Assembly: GCA_003194525.1 (NCBI GenBank)
Contig: NBIV01000410.1
Location: 1 to 36,306, forward strand
DNA from: Gracilariopsis chorda
Taxonomy: Eukaryota > Rhodophyta > Florideophyceae > Gracilariales > Gracilariaceae
Direction of reading: 5' to 3'
DNA length: 36,306 nucleotides
The notes under the pieces were generated by a model, which had not been told where the DNA came from, ran no database searches, and saw only the letters and a program-made list of their open reading frames with translations. Positions 1 to 9,282 of this stretch are shown one piece after another; position 1 is the stretch's first letter, and each line of letters opens with the position of its first letter. A program made the translations under genes and the position numbers.

Positions 1-214
1 TACACGACCGCCAACACCCAACGCGTGCACACTGACCACGCCTGGCGCAGTTGTCCGTGCGGTTCCACCGCCCTCGCCCGACGTCTCCTGACCGACCGCT
101 TCGGATCCTTGAGCCCATCCTCCGTCCGGGCTTCCTAGGAAACTACACCCACCAATCGCTGAAGCCTCGGCCGACCGGTTGGCACCTTTTATTTAAGCAC
201 TACGCTTCCCCACA
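1..214 (+). repeat. E1 5' LTR, 3' part
   Basis: These 214 bp align without gaps to 10375-10588, with two mismatches. The LTR ends in CTTCCCCACA; the CCACA end matches the TGTGG start of the 3' LTR as a short terminal inverted repeat. The rest of this LTR is outside the window. Confidence 0.95.
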
Positions 215-215
215 T

Positions 216-233
216 TGGTCTCCCGACCTAGAA
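216..233 (+). other. E1 primer-binding site (conserved leader hairpin)
   Basis: TGGTCTCCCGACCTAGAA begins one base after the LTR, where a minus-strand primer site is expected. Near-identical sequences follow the 5' LTRs of E2 and E4. GGTC and GACC can pair around a TCCC loop. I could not assign a tRNA. Confidence 0.75.
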
Positions 234-293
234 AACCAATACGGGCCGAAATGGAATCCAGGCTACCGAAGCCTCCCAGTCAGAAGGGCTCTG

Positions 294-2249
294 ATGGCCA
301 CAAACCAGCCAAGCCCGCTACCTAGTCTCAAGCCGCATCGGCGGCGGCTTCAGACACCGCCTCGGTTACAAACCGAAGCACCCGGAGTGCGTCAGCACTC
401 CTACAACCAGCCACGGAAAACCCCCGAGGCCTTGCTGCGCTCCAGCCGAGGCGCGTCAGCTCCCTCGGTACCGCACGGACAGCCGGCACCTCAGGCACCA
501 GCCCAACCACCAGGCACGGGCGTTCCTTCGCGATCAAGACCGATCGGATATGATGGATCCGATGACTTGTGGGACCGTATACGGACAAACATTTCTGTAT
601 TCGTCCGCACGGAACTCGAGATTCGAGTACCCGTGGCGGTCGAAGAATATCTGGCTGATCGGATACCTCAGATTATGGAGCAGCAGGAGTCTGATATCGT
701 CCGCACGGTTACTAGGGAGTTCGTGACACGCTTGAAGCCAAGCGTCAACCTCGTGGGCGTTCCACCTGGTCGGGCACAACGCCGCTGCCGGGACCCACAA
801 GATCCCCAGGCACTCCCAAAGTACGTTTCAAACCGTACGGGCTTCGCACCAGACCCACAGACCGGTACAGGAAATACCGGACGGGAGCGATCGAGATGCT
901 CCCCGATTGGCTAATATACCTGCCGGCGCATCCCCAGTCAACCAGGACCGGGTGCAGATCCCACGACAGTAGCTCCGAGGAATGGGAGCTCAGTTCGCGA
1001 CAAGCGCGACTCGTCGGGGGAAGTCTCCCAACTCGGGCCACAAGAAACGCGGCGGGAAGAAAAGGTCCCGCCGTGGGAAACGTAGAGACCGTTTCGGACT
1101 CAGACACACGACCGCTCGGACTTTCCAGAGTCAGAAGAAGAGTTCAACCAGTCGACTCAGAGGCGAGTGATGACTCGCGTGATTTGCGTGCGGTACCGTT
1201 CGGGCAAGAGGTCGCTCAAGCGACTCAGGCCGTGAATGACCTGTTCAAAAAGGCGGTAGACTACAGGTCCTACCCACCTATTGAAGAAGTCCGCTCGGTA
1301 CGACTCTAAAGTGGCCAGATATATGGCGCTACCACAAGAAGCTGGATATTCAGCTTAAGGGTAACCCGTTCCTCCGGATCGGACCCTATCGCCGGTACTG
1401 GGCTTCTTACAGCGGTTCAAGACCGCCATGTGACCACAACGGGATCACAGAGGGCGCAGCTCTCTGGTGCTTCCAGTTCTATCTGACCGGATCGGCCCAC
1501 TCACTGGTACACTCCCGCATCACGGGGAGACGAACGCTGTGGACGTCCGAAGCCGGGAAACCTTACGGACATACTCCGAAGTGGTCAACTTCCTGTTGAC
1601 CACATATGCGACCGACGAGGTTATCGCAGATGCATACGCGGATGTGACCAAACTACCGGCCAGTCCGTTGGCATGTACGAAACGGAATTCGCTCAGAAGC
1701 TCTGGGACAAAGCCCTCCGTTGCGGAAACGTGTTCTCGGACAGACGTTTGAAGTCCGTCTTTGTGGAGAACTTGCTGCCCGCTATACGGTCCAAGGTCAG
1801 AAATCATCTCACAAGTCACCCGCACATCGGCCTGAATGCCCTCGCCCGATATGCGGAATCGTATGGCGACACGCACCGTGCCGCCAGACGGCAGGCGACC
1901 CGCACGGATTCTCTGCCAACTCATCGGAAAGGGCACACGCTCGAAGGTGATGAGTTTGGACACCGACTCGGACGAATACGAGTCCGCACTTGGTGATGGA
2001 CAAGTGTTCGCCATTGGGAATGGCAACACCTTACCATCCCTCCGACGGCACCACCACCACACGTCGCACTCGTCCCGAGCGGTCCAGTTCACCGCCCCTC
2101 CACGGGGAGCGGCCCCCACATCCGCACGATTAATGGACAAGCCGTGCCGGATCTGTCTGTCCCGGGATCCGGACTGTTGCCAGATGCTACCACCGGCCGT
2201 TCGTGCGGCTTTACTGGCCGCACGGGAAGTGAACTTCAAACCGCCGTAA
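294..2249 (+). pseudogene. E1 gag, frameshifted
   Basis: Gag would form the particle that packages element RNA. ATG 294 opens a frame running to 914. The protein then continues in other frames: 896-1309, pieces through about 1500, 1467-1751, 1673-1996 and 1836-2249. The capsid-like parts are recognised by alignment to E4 Gag: an N-D/E-L-F-x-K segment near 1240, a CDHNGITEGAALWCFQF-like block near 1430-1480, LRTYSEVVNFLL near 1560 and LLPAIRSKVRNHL near 1770. A cysteine cluster (CRICLSRDPDCC, near 2145) sits where the nucleocapsid zinc-binding region is expected but is not a canonical CCHC knuckle. At least five indels break the frame, so no full-length Gag can be made from this copy by normal translation. 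Confidence 0.8.
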
Positions 2250-2599
2250 GGAGGAGGGGTTCTATAATTTCCCTCGAAACTCGCACGGCACTGCACCCAA
2301 CAACGGACCCGGACGGAGATACCAAGGGCCCCGCCAGGGCTTTCCGCAAGCCCAAACGGACCCCCCTCACCGCTCGGAACAGACAAACGCACCGGTCCAC
2401 CTGGTGGAAGCCGATTCACCATCCGCTCTGGAAAACTACCCGGAGGGTGCATAGAGGCGAGCCACCCCCCGAGGCAACAAAGCCTCACCCACGGAAAACC
2501 GCGCGGTCTTATGAAGAACCCGATTCGGAACCGCACGATCCCACGGAAGCAACCCATACGGACGAAGATCTCAACCCTGGGAACATGCAAACCGACCCG

Positions 2600-3362
2600 G
2601 TAATGCTCTTTAATCGAGCGCATTACAAATTCCGTTTCTCGGTCGGTCTGGATTCCCAAGTCCAGATACCGTCCACTGGTGTCCTTGACACCGGCGGCCG
2701 GGCCCAACTTGGTCCATGTGAATTCGCTTCCGCCCGGATGGCAATCGAAACTGCTTACTCGAGACCCCCCGAACATTACGGATGCGTCCCGTAACCGTAT
2801 GCGGACTTTGGGTGTCATCCGCCTTTTTATCCGAATCGGTAACCTTGGTGTGTGGGACCACTTCTTAGTCTCAACAAACCTGGCCACCCCGTGCTTGCTC
2901 GGTACTACTTTTTATCGACAAGCATGTGACGGCTATCTATCCACAACGGAAACAGGTTGCTTTTCACCACTCCCAACCGGTCGCACTCCTGAGCGCGTCT
3001 ATGCGCGCCCAAAGTATGACCGTACAGGAATCGCTTCCCACGACGGACAACTCGACATCGAATAAGATTCGTGTCGCCCGGGCGGTTAATATAACCGCCA
3101 ATGACCCAAGCGGAGGTGCAGGTTACCGCTGACGTTGGAGACTTTCGTTCCTCCAACTGAACCCGAACACGGTAAAGAAGCGCCTCATGCTCATGGCCAA
3201 GGCGTCATGGAACTTATCCCGAAACGGTCTTTCCGGGTCCTAGTTTCCAAACTTTGGGAACAGCCCGATACATCTGGCCAAGAACACCATAGTCGGTCTT
3301 GCCATGCCCGCAGCGGTTGCCTTAATTTCACCGTCTCCATTCGTCGGGGACGACGAATCTAA
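2600..3362 (+). pseudogene. E1 retropepsin-like protease region, frameshifted
   Basis: An aspartic protease would cleave the Gag-Pol polyprotein. The active-site triplet DTG is at 2687-2695 (context VLDTGG), but the frame shifts immediately after it. The rest of the domain lies in the frame 2679-3065 (GPNLVHVNSLPPGW, then a hydrophobic VIRLFIRIGN strand and the flap-side CLLGTTF), and another shift moves the following segment into 2926-3132. The parallel protease of E4 (VLDTGASPNMVHSKVLPLGW) supports the assignment. An in-frame TAA at 3360-3362 precedes the open RT frame. The region is inactive as written. Confidence 0.78.
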
Positions 3363-3419
3363 GGAGGGGGCCCCAACACTCCAAAAGACAACCAGAACGG
3401 ACAGGAACTACAGACCGAA

Positions 3420-6400
3420 GTGGTTGACCAGGACGGATGGAAGCAGAAAGTCCGCATCGGCGATGAATATGAGTCCGAACGGGAACGAATCACCGACTTT
3501 CTGCAACCATTCTCGGATATGTGGGATGGACACTTGGGAGCAATCTCAATTGCCAAACACCGCATCCATCTGGAAGATGACTCAAAGCCAATCTTCCAGA
3601 TGCCTTACCGAGCGGTACAGAAGAGACGTGACCTGGAAAGGGAAGAGGTCACGAAGCAACTCCGTGCGGGTGTGATAGAACCGTCGTCCGCAGAATGGGC
3701 CAGTCCGGTCGTATTTGCACCAAAGAAGGACGGCACTCTACGCTTTTGCGTAGACTACCGTCGCCTCAACGCAATGACCGTACGGGATACTTATCCGATA
3801 CCCAGAATGGATGAGTGCATTGACTCACTGGGCGATGCAGTGGTGTTTACCACGCTAGATGCCAATAGCGGTTATTGGCAGTGCGAGTTAGATGAGTCCG
3901 ATCGGGATAAAACGACATTCACCTCCCACATGGGATTGTTCCGCTATGTTCGAATGCCGTTCGGTCTCAAAAACGCACCTGCTACGTTCCAGAGAGCGCT
4001 GGACATCATCCTCTCACGGGTCAAGTGGAAAGTCGCGCTAGTATATCTAGACGATGTCATAATATACTCCCGATCGGTCCAAGAGCATTTTGGGCATGTA
4101 CAGACCGTACTGGAACTCCTTCGTTTGGCTGGCATCACTCTACGCCTGGAGAAGTGCTTCTTCTTCCATCAGGCGGTCGACTATCTCGGCCATGTGATCC
4201 GTCCAGGCAGGCTACAAGTGTCTGGCAATACTTGCGACGCTTTGCGGCAGGCGAAACCCCCTACCAACCAGACGGAACTCTGCTCGTTCGTTGGCCTATG
4301 CAACGTATTCCGTCGCTTTGTAGAGGGATTTGCTCGCATCGCCAGCCCGCTCAACCGGAAACTGGAGAAAGACCAGCCCTTTGAGTTTGAGACACTGAAC
4401 GATGCGGAATATGAGGCGTTTGACGATCTGCGCCAAGGTCTCATACGCCCGCCAATCCTGGCCCTCCCCCGAAACGGATACAAGTACGTCCTGGACACAG
4501 ACGCTTGTAACACCCAGGTCAGATGCTGTCTCCTCCAGGAGCAACCTGAAGGTGATCTGCGACCGATCGGTTACTGGAGTCGGTCATTAAGCAAAACCGA
4601 ACGGAAATACTCAACAACCGAACGGGAATGCTTGGCCGTAGTCTGGGCCATCTTGCATCTGCGACCGTACCTGGAAGGCACGCGTTTCACTCTCCGAACG
4701 GACCATCACTCATTAAGGTGGATCCTCAATTTAGCCGATGCGTCCGGACGGTTAGCGAGGTGGAGACTCCGCCTCATGGAGTACGACTTCGACGTCGTAC
4801 ACCGCCCGGGAGTAAAACACCAAGCAGCCGACGCCCTTTCCAGGATTCGTACGGACGGTGAGGATACAGAAGCACTGGAGGACGGGGTCCCGTGTCTGTT
4901 ACTCGGAAGCGAGCCCGAAGCGGAAGAAACGCCAACAGTGACCACGGTTTGTTATGACGGTATAGAAGAAACCGTCATGATTGATTGGCCGTGGGAAGGA
5001 CCACTTGGACTGAGGCTACCCACGGTGCTCGAGGTGAACACCGAAATGAAGGACGTCAGTCCGATATCGGTGGAAGAGTTCCTGCAGGAGCAGGAGAAGG
5101 ACCCCCTCTGCCTGTCCGCACGGGAGAAAGTAGGAGACGGGAAAAGTCTCTTTGACGTGAACCGAAACGGGATATTGGTAAGGAAGGCACCGCTCGATGG
5201 GGCCCTCCAATGGTACGTACCGGAGACTCTGCAAGCGAGACTCCTGTACTTGTCCCATTACTCCAGGTACGCCGGTCATCCGGGTGCTACAAAGATGTAT
5301 AACACCCTCCGGCGGCACTACTATTGGCCCGGGATGGCCAACGACATTTTCCAAACCGTACGGGATTGTCGCACATGCGTCTCCAGTCGAGGGAGTCGCG
5401 AGCGACATCATAAGCTCCTGAAGCTTTTCCCAGCTGCGGGTCCACTGGAATTCGTCGCGATGGACATTCTCGGCCCATTTACGAAGTCCGCCAAGGGTCA
5501 CCAATATGTCTTGGTAATCACTGATCGGTTCACCAAGTTCTGCCGCGCGATCCCATTGAGGTCAACTACGGCGTCTGCCGTAGCCCAGGCTTTCCTGGAG
5601 AACTGGGTCTACCCGTACGGGATCCCGATATATGTACTAACCGATAACGGAACCCAATTCGTCTCGAAGTTCTTCGAAGCGGTGTGCAGTATGCTTGGCG
5701 TCAAACATATAACCGCTACGGCCTATCACCCCCAAACTAATGGGCAGGCCGAACGGTTAAACAAGACCCTCGTGGAGCGCCTCCGCCACTACGTGGCCGA
5801 GCACCAGACCGCATGGCACGAGTACGTGCAGCCGCTGACCTATGCATACAATATGCAGGTCCACCGCACTACGGGTACCACCCCGTTTGATCTCGTGCTA
5901 ACACGGCATCCGCCCGGCGTACAGGTGGAGACGTCACCCACGACGATCCCCGATGACGGTCCTGACACCGCATCACCCGCGCAGGTGAAGCGATACATCC
6001 TGGCCCGCCTTCGGGACGCTTTAGCATCCGCACGGACACGGACGACTCAGGCCCAGCGCCAGTATAAGCTGGACTTTGACAGATCCGTACGGACTCTCCC
6101 CCGGTTCAAGCCAGGCGACGAGGTTTACGTGGACCGACCGGAATGGATGCCGACAGCCCCACAGGCGGACGTCGACGAATACAACCGCAACTACCGGAAA
6201 TTGCTTCCGAAAACGACGGGACCGTTCCGCGTCGTAACCGCCACGGAGGATACCGTCGTCATTGACGAAGACGGCGTTGAAAACCGCGTCAGCATCGACG
6301 GTATCACTCGGGCGCCACGGCGCACCACCCGCACGGACTCCTCCCGATCGGCGCAACCCCAGACGACAGCCACACCGGACACAGACCCAACGGGCCCCTC

Positions 6401-6647
6401 CGCCCACCAAACGGTCTCCCCTTCGACCCCGTTTGACGAACGACCACGTGAAGCGGTCGTAGACCGAATAGTCGGACATGAGGAAACCACAAACGGGATG
6501 AGGTACCGAGTTCGGTGGTTCGGGTACCCACCCGAGGATGATACGCTCGAGCCCGCCGGTAATATCCCACAACACTTCGTTGCACGTTACTGGCGTCGTT
6601 GCCGCCGTTCACGCCGACAACCTGCACCTCGCACACCAACACCGTGA
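3420..6647 (+). CDS. pol: E1 Pol: RT, RNase H, integrase, chromodomain (intact)
   Basis: Enzymatic polyprotein that copies element RNA into DNA and inserts it into chromosomes. The frame is open from 3363; GTG 3420 is not a convincing start, and the product is probably released from a Gag-Pol precursor. Counting from 3420: reverse transcriptase about 60-265 with the catalytic YLDD at 209-212; RNase H about 355-475 with DTDA (D359), TEREC (E401/E403), TDHH (D428) and ADALSR (D471); integrase zinc finger H613, H620, C650, C653; integrase core D682, D742, E778, i.e. D,D-35-E spacing; post-integrase GPFRVV segment near 934; chromodomain about 1011-1060 (VDRIVGHEE...VRWFGY...DDTLEP). All catalytic residues looked for are present. 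The chromodomain keeps only the central W of the usual aromatic cage. The contrast with the broken gag-protease upstream is striking. Confidence 0.95.
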   Translation: MVDQDGWKQKVRIGDEYESERERITDFLQPFSDMWDGHLGAISIAKHRIHLEDDSKPIFQMPYRAVQKRRDLEREEVTKQLRAGVIEPSSAEWASPVVFAPKKDGTLRFCVDYRRLNAMTVRDTYPIPRMDECIDSLGDAVVFTTLDANSGYWQCELDESDRDKTTFTSHMGLFRYVRMPFGLKNAPATFQRALDIILSRVKWKVALVYLDDVIIYSRSVQEHFGHVQTVLELLRLAGITLRLEKCFFFHQAVDYLGHVIRPGRLQVSGNTCDALRQAKPPTNQTELCSFVGLCNVFRRFVEGFARIASPLNRKLEKDQPFEFETLNDAEYEAFDDLRQGLIRPPILALPRNGYKYVLDTDACNTQVRCCLLQEQPEGDLRPIGYWSRSLSKTERKYSTTERECLAVVWAILHLRPYLEGTRFTLRTDHHSLRWILNLADASGRLARWRLRLMEYDFDVVHRPGVKHQAADALSRIRTDGEDTEALEDGVPCLLLGSEPEAEETPTVTTVCYDGIEETVMIDWPWEGPLGLRLPTVLEVNTEMKDVSPISVEEFLQEQEKDPLCLSAREKVGDGKSLFDVNRNGILVRKAPLDGALQWYVPETLQARLLYLSHYSRYAGHPGATKMYNTLRRHYYWPGMANDIFQTVRDCRTCVSSRGSRERHHKLLKLFPAAGPLEFVAMDILGPFTKSAKGHQYVLVITDRFTKFCRAIPLRSTTASAVAQAFLENWVYPYGIPIYVLTDNGTQFVSKFFEAVCSMLGVKHITATAYHPQTNGQAERLNKTLVERLRHYVAEHQTAWHEYVQPLTYAYNMQVHRTTGTTPFDLVLTRHPPGVQVETSPTTIPDDGPDTASPAQVKRYILARLRDALASARTRTTQAQRQYKLDFDRSVRTLPRFKPGDEVYVDRPEWMPTAPQADVDEYNRNYRKLLPKTTGPFRVVTATEDTVVIDEDGVENRVSIDGITRAPRRTTRTDSSRSAQPQTTATPDTDPTGPSAHQTVSPSTPFDERPREAVVDRIVGHEETTNGMRYRVRWFGYPPEDDTLEPAGNIPQHFVARYWRRCRRSRRQPAPRTPTP

Positions 6648-6869
6648 CTGATCACGCGAACCGTCACAACCCCTGCACGCTATTGGCTAATATTTTCGAT
6701 GCCATCCGTGCACCGTTATTTGCGGACAACCAAGGCTGGCATTCCGCCGCCAGCCAAAATTTTCGTAATATGATTGGCCGGTCTTTCCGCCACCAGCGAA
6801 TGACCTCAACACGGCGACCTCCTCATCCGCCTCCCACACCTCATCACCCGATACGGAGTATCTCAACCT

Positions 6870-6887
6870 AAGAGGGGAGGGGGGGGG
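6870..6887 (+). other. Internal purine tract in E1
   Basis: An 18-nt all-purine run (A-rich start, then G4, A, G9-type core) lies between pol and the antisense ORF, 3.1 kb before the 3' LTR. It resembles a polypurine tract but no LTR follows it. It may be a second (central) plus-strand primer or the relic of an ancestral 3' tract; both are inference. Confidence 0.4.
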
Positions 6888-6940
6888 TAATAACAGATAA
6901 GGATAAGCCTAGAAAGAATAACACACAACCAAGCACACAC

Positions 6941-6946
6941 TTTATT
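6941..6946 (-). terminator. Polyadenylation signal of the E1 antisense ORF
   Basis: On the minus strand, AATAAA starts 27 bases after the antisense stop codon and is followed by a GU-rich stretch (GTGTGTGCTTGGTTGTGTG). Hexamer plus GU-rich element is the classic eukaryotic cleavage/polyadenylation layout, and the orientation fits only the antisense gene. Confidence 0.7.
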
Positions 6947-6972
6947 GAGATGAAGTAAGACCGCGAGGAACC

Positions 6973-9282
6973 CTAACGACCGCGACCACGGCCACGACCA
7001 GGAGTCTGGGCACGGGCAGACCGCCTCGGAATCGGAGGCAAGCTCCCCTCCCTCGACGAGGCAGACCAAACCGTGGCGGGCTTGGAAACGACGACCCTCC
7101 GCGGACCGCTGGGAGGACCGGAAGCCGGCGCCTGAGGCATTGGCTCATCCTCATAAAGGTCAACCACTTCGTTCGCCACCGCGGGAGCGACAGCGGATGG
7201 AGCCCCCCGACCGCCATGGGACTCCTTATATAGGTCCGTGATGGCCTGGGAAGCGATACGCTCACCCTCCATCCGCAAGGTCAAATCGTCCAACGTGGGA
7301 GCCTCTCCGGTAGGAGAACCCGCAGTACCCTCCGGACGGGCAAGGGCAACAGCAACGGCCAACGTGGCCGGATTGTTCGAGGCCATTTCGGGATCGTAGG
7401 CTTCAGCTTCCATAAGGAGGTGGCCATACAGTTCCAACGACCGAACCGAGTGGACGCGGATACTCTCCAGGAGACGCATCTGCTCCTCAGCAGTCCGCCT
7501 CATCATCTGACCGCCGGTGTGAACGCGACGAATCCAAGTACGGGCAGACAGGACAGCAGCTTCAACCGATTCGGGCTTACTCTCCCCGAAGCTCTCGCAC
7601 ACAGTGCATAGGGCATCGAAAGCCTCTTCAATGGCGGGCGTGAGCCACGGCTCATCGGTCTGCGAGCCCCTCTCCACCCGCTGACGGATTGGAGCGGGCA
7701 CGGACGGTGTCGTCGGATAAGGAACCGAACGGAAGCCGGTGGAACCCAGCGGAGCAACAGGAACCGATGTCGGAGGAGGCGCCTGGCCAATGGCCACCGG
7801 GCCGCGTGATATCAGCTTGGGGGCAGCACGGAAGTCCGACTCCAGATAACCGCTCGGGAAGTAGTTGCTGACTGTAACCTCCTTCCACTCGGGGCGACGA
7901 CCGGCCGGAAGCTCCTGCCGGGAAATGGGCCCACTGTTCCCGCTCGCGGGCATGGTGGGGAACTCCCCAGTGAAGAAGTCATACCACAGAAAGCCCGGGG
8001 TACTGGACCAGTCGGTTTCCACCGACAGACGCAACGCACGCTCCGCACCGGCCGTAGGGATCCGAGAGCCACGCAGGATGTTCTGTAACCCCATGCCGCG
8101 GATCAAGTCCACAAGGCCGAGCGGCAGTGGTAGCAGACGGCCATAATGTGGGCCTTCATCCATCTCGTATAACCGATCATCCCGGTCACGGGTGTATACG
8201 GACACGCCGTTAATCGCAGCCTGAAGGAAGGCCATGAAAGAGAACAGCGCCCACTCCGCGTATACTATCTGGAAGATGCGATCCGAAAACGGTCCAGAAT
8301 TCAACACCTCGGTGGTGTGATACACCAATATCGGAGGAGTCGGGACCGACAGGTTGCGACTTACATCGTAGTCCTTCCAGCCCGTCGGGATAGGCATGTA
8401 CGCACCAATTCGGTCGCTAGGTGCCAGGTCATGGAACTCGACATTGTGCCAGCAGTAGAAGTACCCCAGCGATGACCGAATACGGGCTTCCGTGGCGGCG
8501 TTGTCACCCCAGAGGGAGCGACGCAGCCAATACAGTTCGTCAAAAGGGGGCTCAAACATAATGAGCTCCAACAGGTTGTGGCGCCCGGACGCTGGAAAGT
8601 AGGGGTCATCCTGCATCCGCTTCAACAGACGCTGGAGACGCAACTGGTAGTCCACTTCCTCCGGGCAACGGACAAACGGCATATCGCATCGCCCGAAAGT
8701 CCGAGAAGGGTAAACACCGCACGGGATTGGCAGATGGGCCCAAAGGGCCCTCCAAGCTTCTTCGTCAGTCCGCTTCGGATTACGAACGCTTAGCTCCGCA
8801 TTGGTCCGGACGGATGGAATCCGACCAAACCGAACAGCGTCGAGATATTGCGTAGCGAGGCGCTGATACTCCAGCACGGACAGCGGAGGCTCGCGGTCCT
8901 GACGGTTTGGACGGTAATCGCGCTGAGCCCGATGGTCGAGATGCTGACCGGGAAGAGGAAGCGTGCGCGCAACAACTGGCATATTACCCGAAGATGGACC
9001 AGCCGCATGGGCATAAGGATCAATAGGGGGAGGCATGGCGGATGGCAGGGCAAGGGGAGGTGCGCACGCTGTTGGTTCGGAGTCGGTGGTGACTGGGGAA
9101 GGAACCATGGCGGGTATAAGTAGCGGGAGAAGCTGGCGAGGCGCTAGGGAGGAACTCACCAAAAGGAAGGAAGAAGGATACCCGAACGGACGGCGAGCGA
9201 ATGCATACCCAGGCAACGACCGCCACGGCGCGGTTATAAACGCCCGTACGGACAATAACCGGGCTAATGCAGCCCCGCCCAT
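6973..9282 (-). CDS. E1 antisense ORF (aORF1), 769 aa, novel family
   Basis: Intact ORF opposite to gag-pol, between pol and the 3' LTR. I recognise no characterised domain. Possible starts are ATG 9282 and ATG 9108 (MVPSPVTTDS); a TATA-like TTTATAA at 9240-9234 on the minus strand would favour 9108. From the N-terminus: a Pro/Ala-rich low-complexity segment (PPPIDPYAHAAGPSSG), a conserved core including GYFYCWHNVEFHDLAPSDRI, YMPIPTGW, PPILVYHTTEVL, YAEWALFSFMAFLQ and GFLWYDFFTGEFP, a Pro-rich linker, a helical segment rich in Glu/Arg/Leu, an acidic patch (VVDLYEDEP) and a basic tail ending RGRGRGR. The core aligns with decayed ORFs in the same antisense position in E3 (10610-12318) and E2 (17540-19418). 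Retention of 769 codons argues for function. An RNA-binding or particle-associated role is only a guess. Confidence 0.85.
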   Translation of the reverse strand: MGGAALARLLSVRAFITAPWRSLPGYAFARRPFGYPSSFLLVSSSLAPRQLLPLLIPAMVPSPVTTDSEPTACAPPLALPSAMPPPIDPYAHAAGPSSGNMPVVARTLPLPGQHLDHRAQRDYRPNRQDREPPLSVLEYQRLATQYLDAVRFGRIPSVRTNAELSVRNPKRTDEEAWRALWAHLPIPCGVYPSRTFGRCDMPFVRCPEEVDYQLRLQRLLKRMQDDPYFPASGRHNLLELIMFEPPFDELYWLRRSLWGDNAATEARIRSSLGYFYCWHNVEFHDLAPSDRIGAYMPIPTGWKDYDVSRNLSVPTPPILVYHTTEVLNSGPFSDRIFQIVYAEWALFSFMAFLQAAINGVSVYTRDRDDRLYEMDEGPHYGRLLPLPLGLVDLIRGMGLQNILRGSRIPTAGAERALRLSVETDWSSTPGFLWYDFFTGEFPTMPASGNSGPISRQELPAGRRPEWKEVTVSNYFPSGYLESDFRAAPKLISRGPVAIGQAPPPTSVPVAPLGSTGFRSVPYPTTPSVPAPIRQRVERGSQTDEPWLTPAIEEAFDALCTVCESFGESKPESVEAAVLSARTWIRRVHTGGQMMRRTAEEQMRLLESIRVHSVRSLELYGHLLMEAEAYDPEMASNNPATLAVAVALARPEGTAGSPTGEAPTLDDLTLRMEGERIASQAITDLYKESHGGRGAPSAVAPAVANEVVDLYEDEPMPQAPASGPPSGPRRVVVSKPATVWSASSREGSLPPIPRRSARAQTPGRGRGRGR
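9234..9240 (-). promoter_or_regulatory. TATA-like box for aORF1
   Basis: Minus-strand TTTATAA lies about 125 bases before ATG 9108. If it is a real TATA box, transcription would start near 9205 and ATG 9282 would be excluded. The call rests on sequence similarity alone. Confidence 0.35.

Larger units (their letters stand above)
6648..6972. other. Convergent pol/antisense-ORF intergenic region
   Basis: This 325-bp gap separates the stop of pol (plus strand) from the stop of the antisense ORF (minus strand). It holds CCAAT-type ATTGGCTAAT near 6683, the internal purine tract at 6870-6887 and the minus-strand AATAAA at 6941-6946. No gene is seen in it. Confidence 0.6.

Noticed and set aside
216..233. 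Assigning the primer to a named tRNA
   Set aside because: No eukaryotic tRNA 3' end that I know pairs well along the site, and the site varies between elements; naming one would be a guess.
1520..2887. 455-codon minus-strand ORF opposite E1 gag-protease
   Set aside because: Overlaps recognisable (frameshifted) gag and protease on the plus strand, has Arg/Ser/Gly-rich composition expected from a GC-rich opposite strand, and has no match to the antisense family or to anything in E2/E4.
6021..6575. 184-codon minus-strand ORF within pol
   Set aside because: Shadow of the intact integrase/chromodomain frame; no independent support.
6870..6900. Purine tract at 6870 as the start of the E1 3' LTR
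   Set aside because: The LTR repeat with the 5' copy ends at 10588, and a tract plus TGTGG start fits at 9968-9981; a 3.7-kb LTR containing the antisense gene is not supported.
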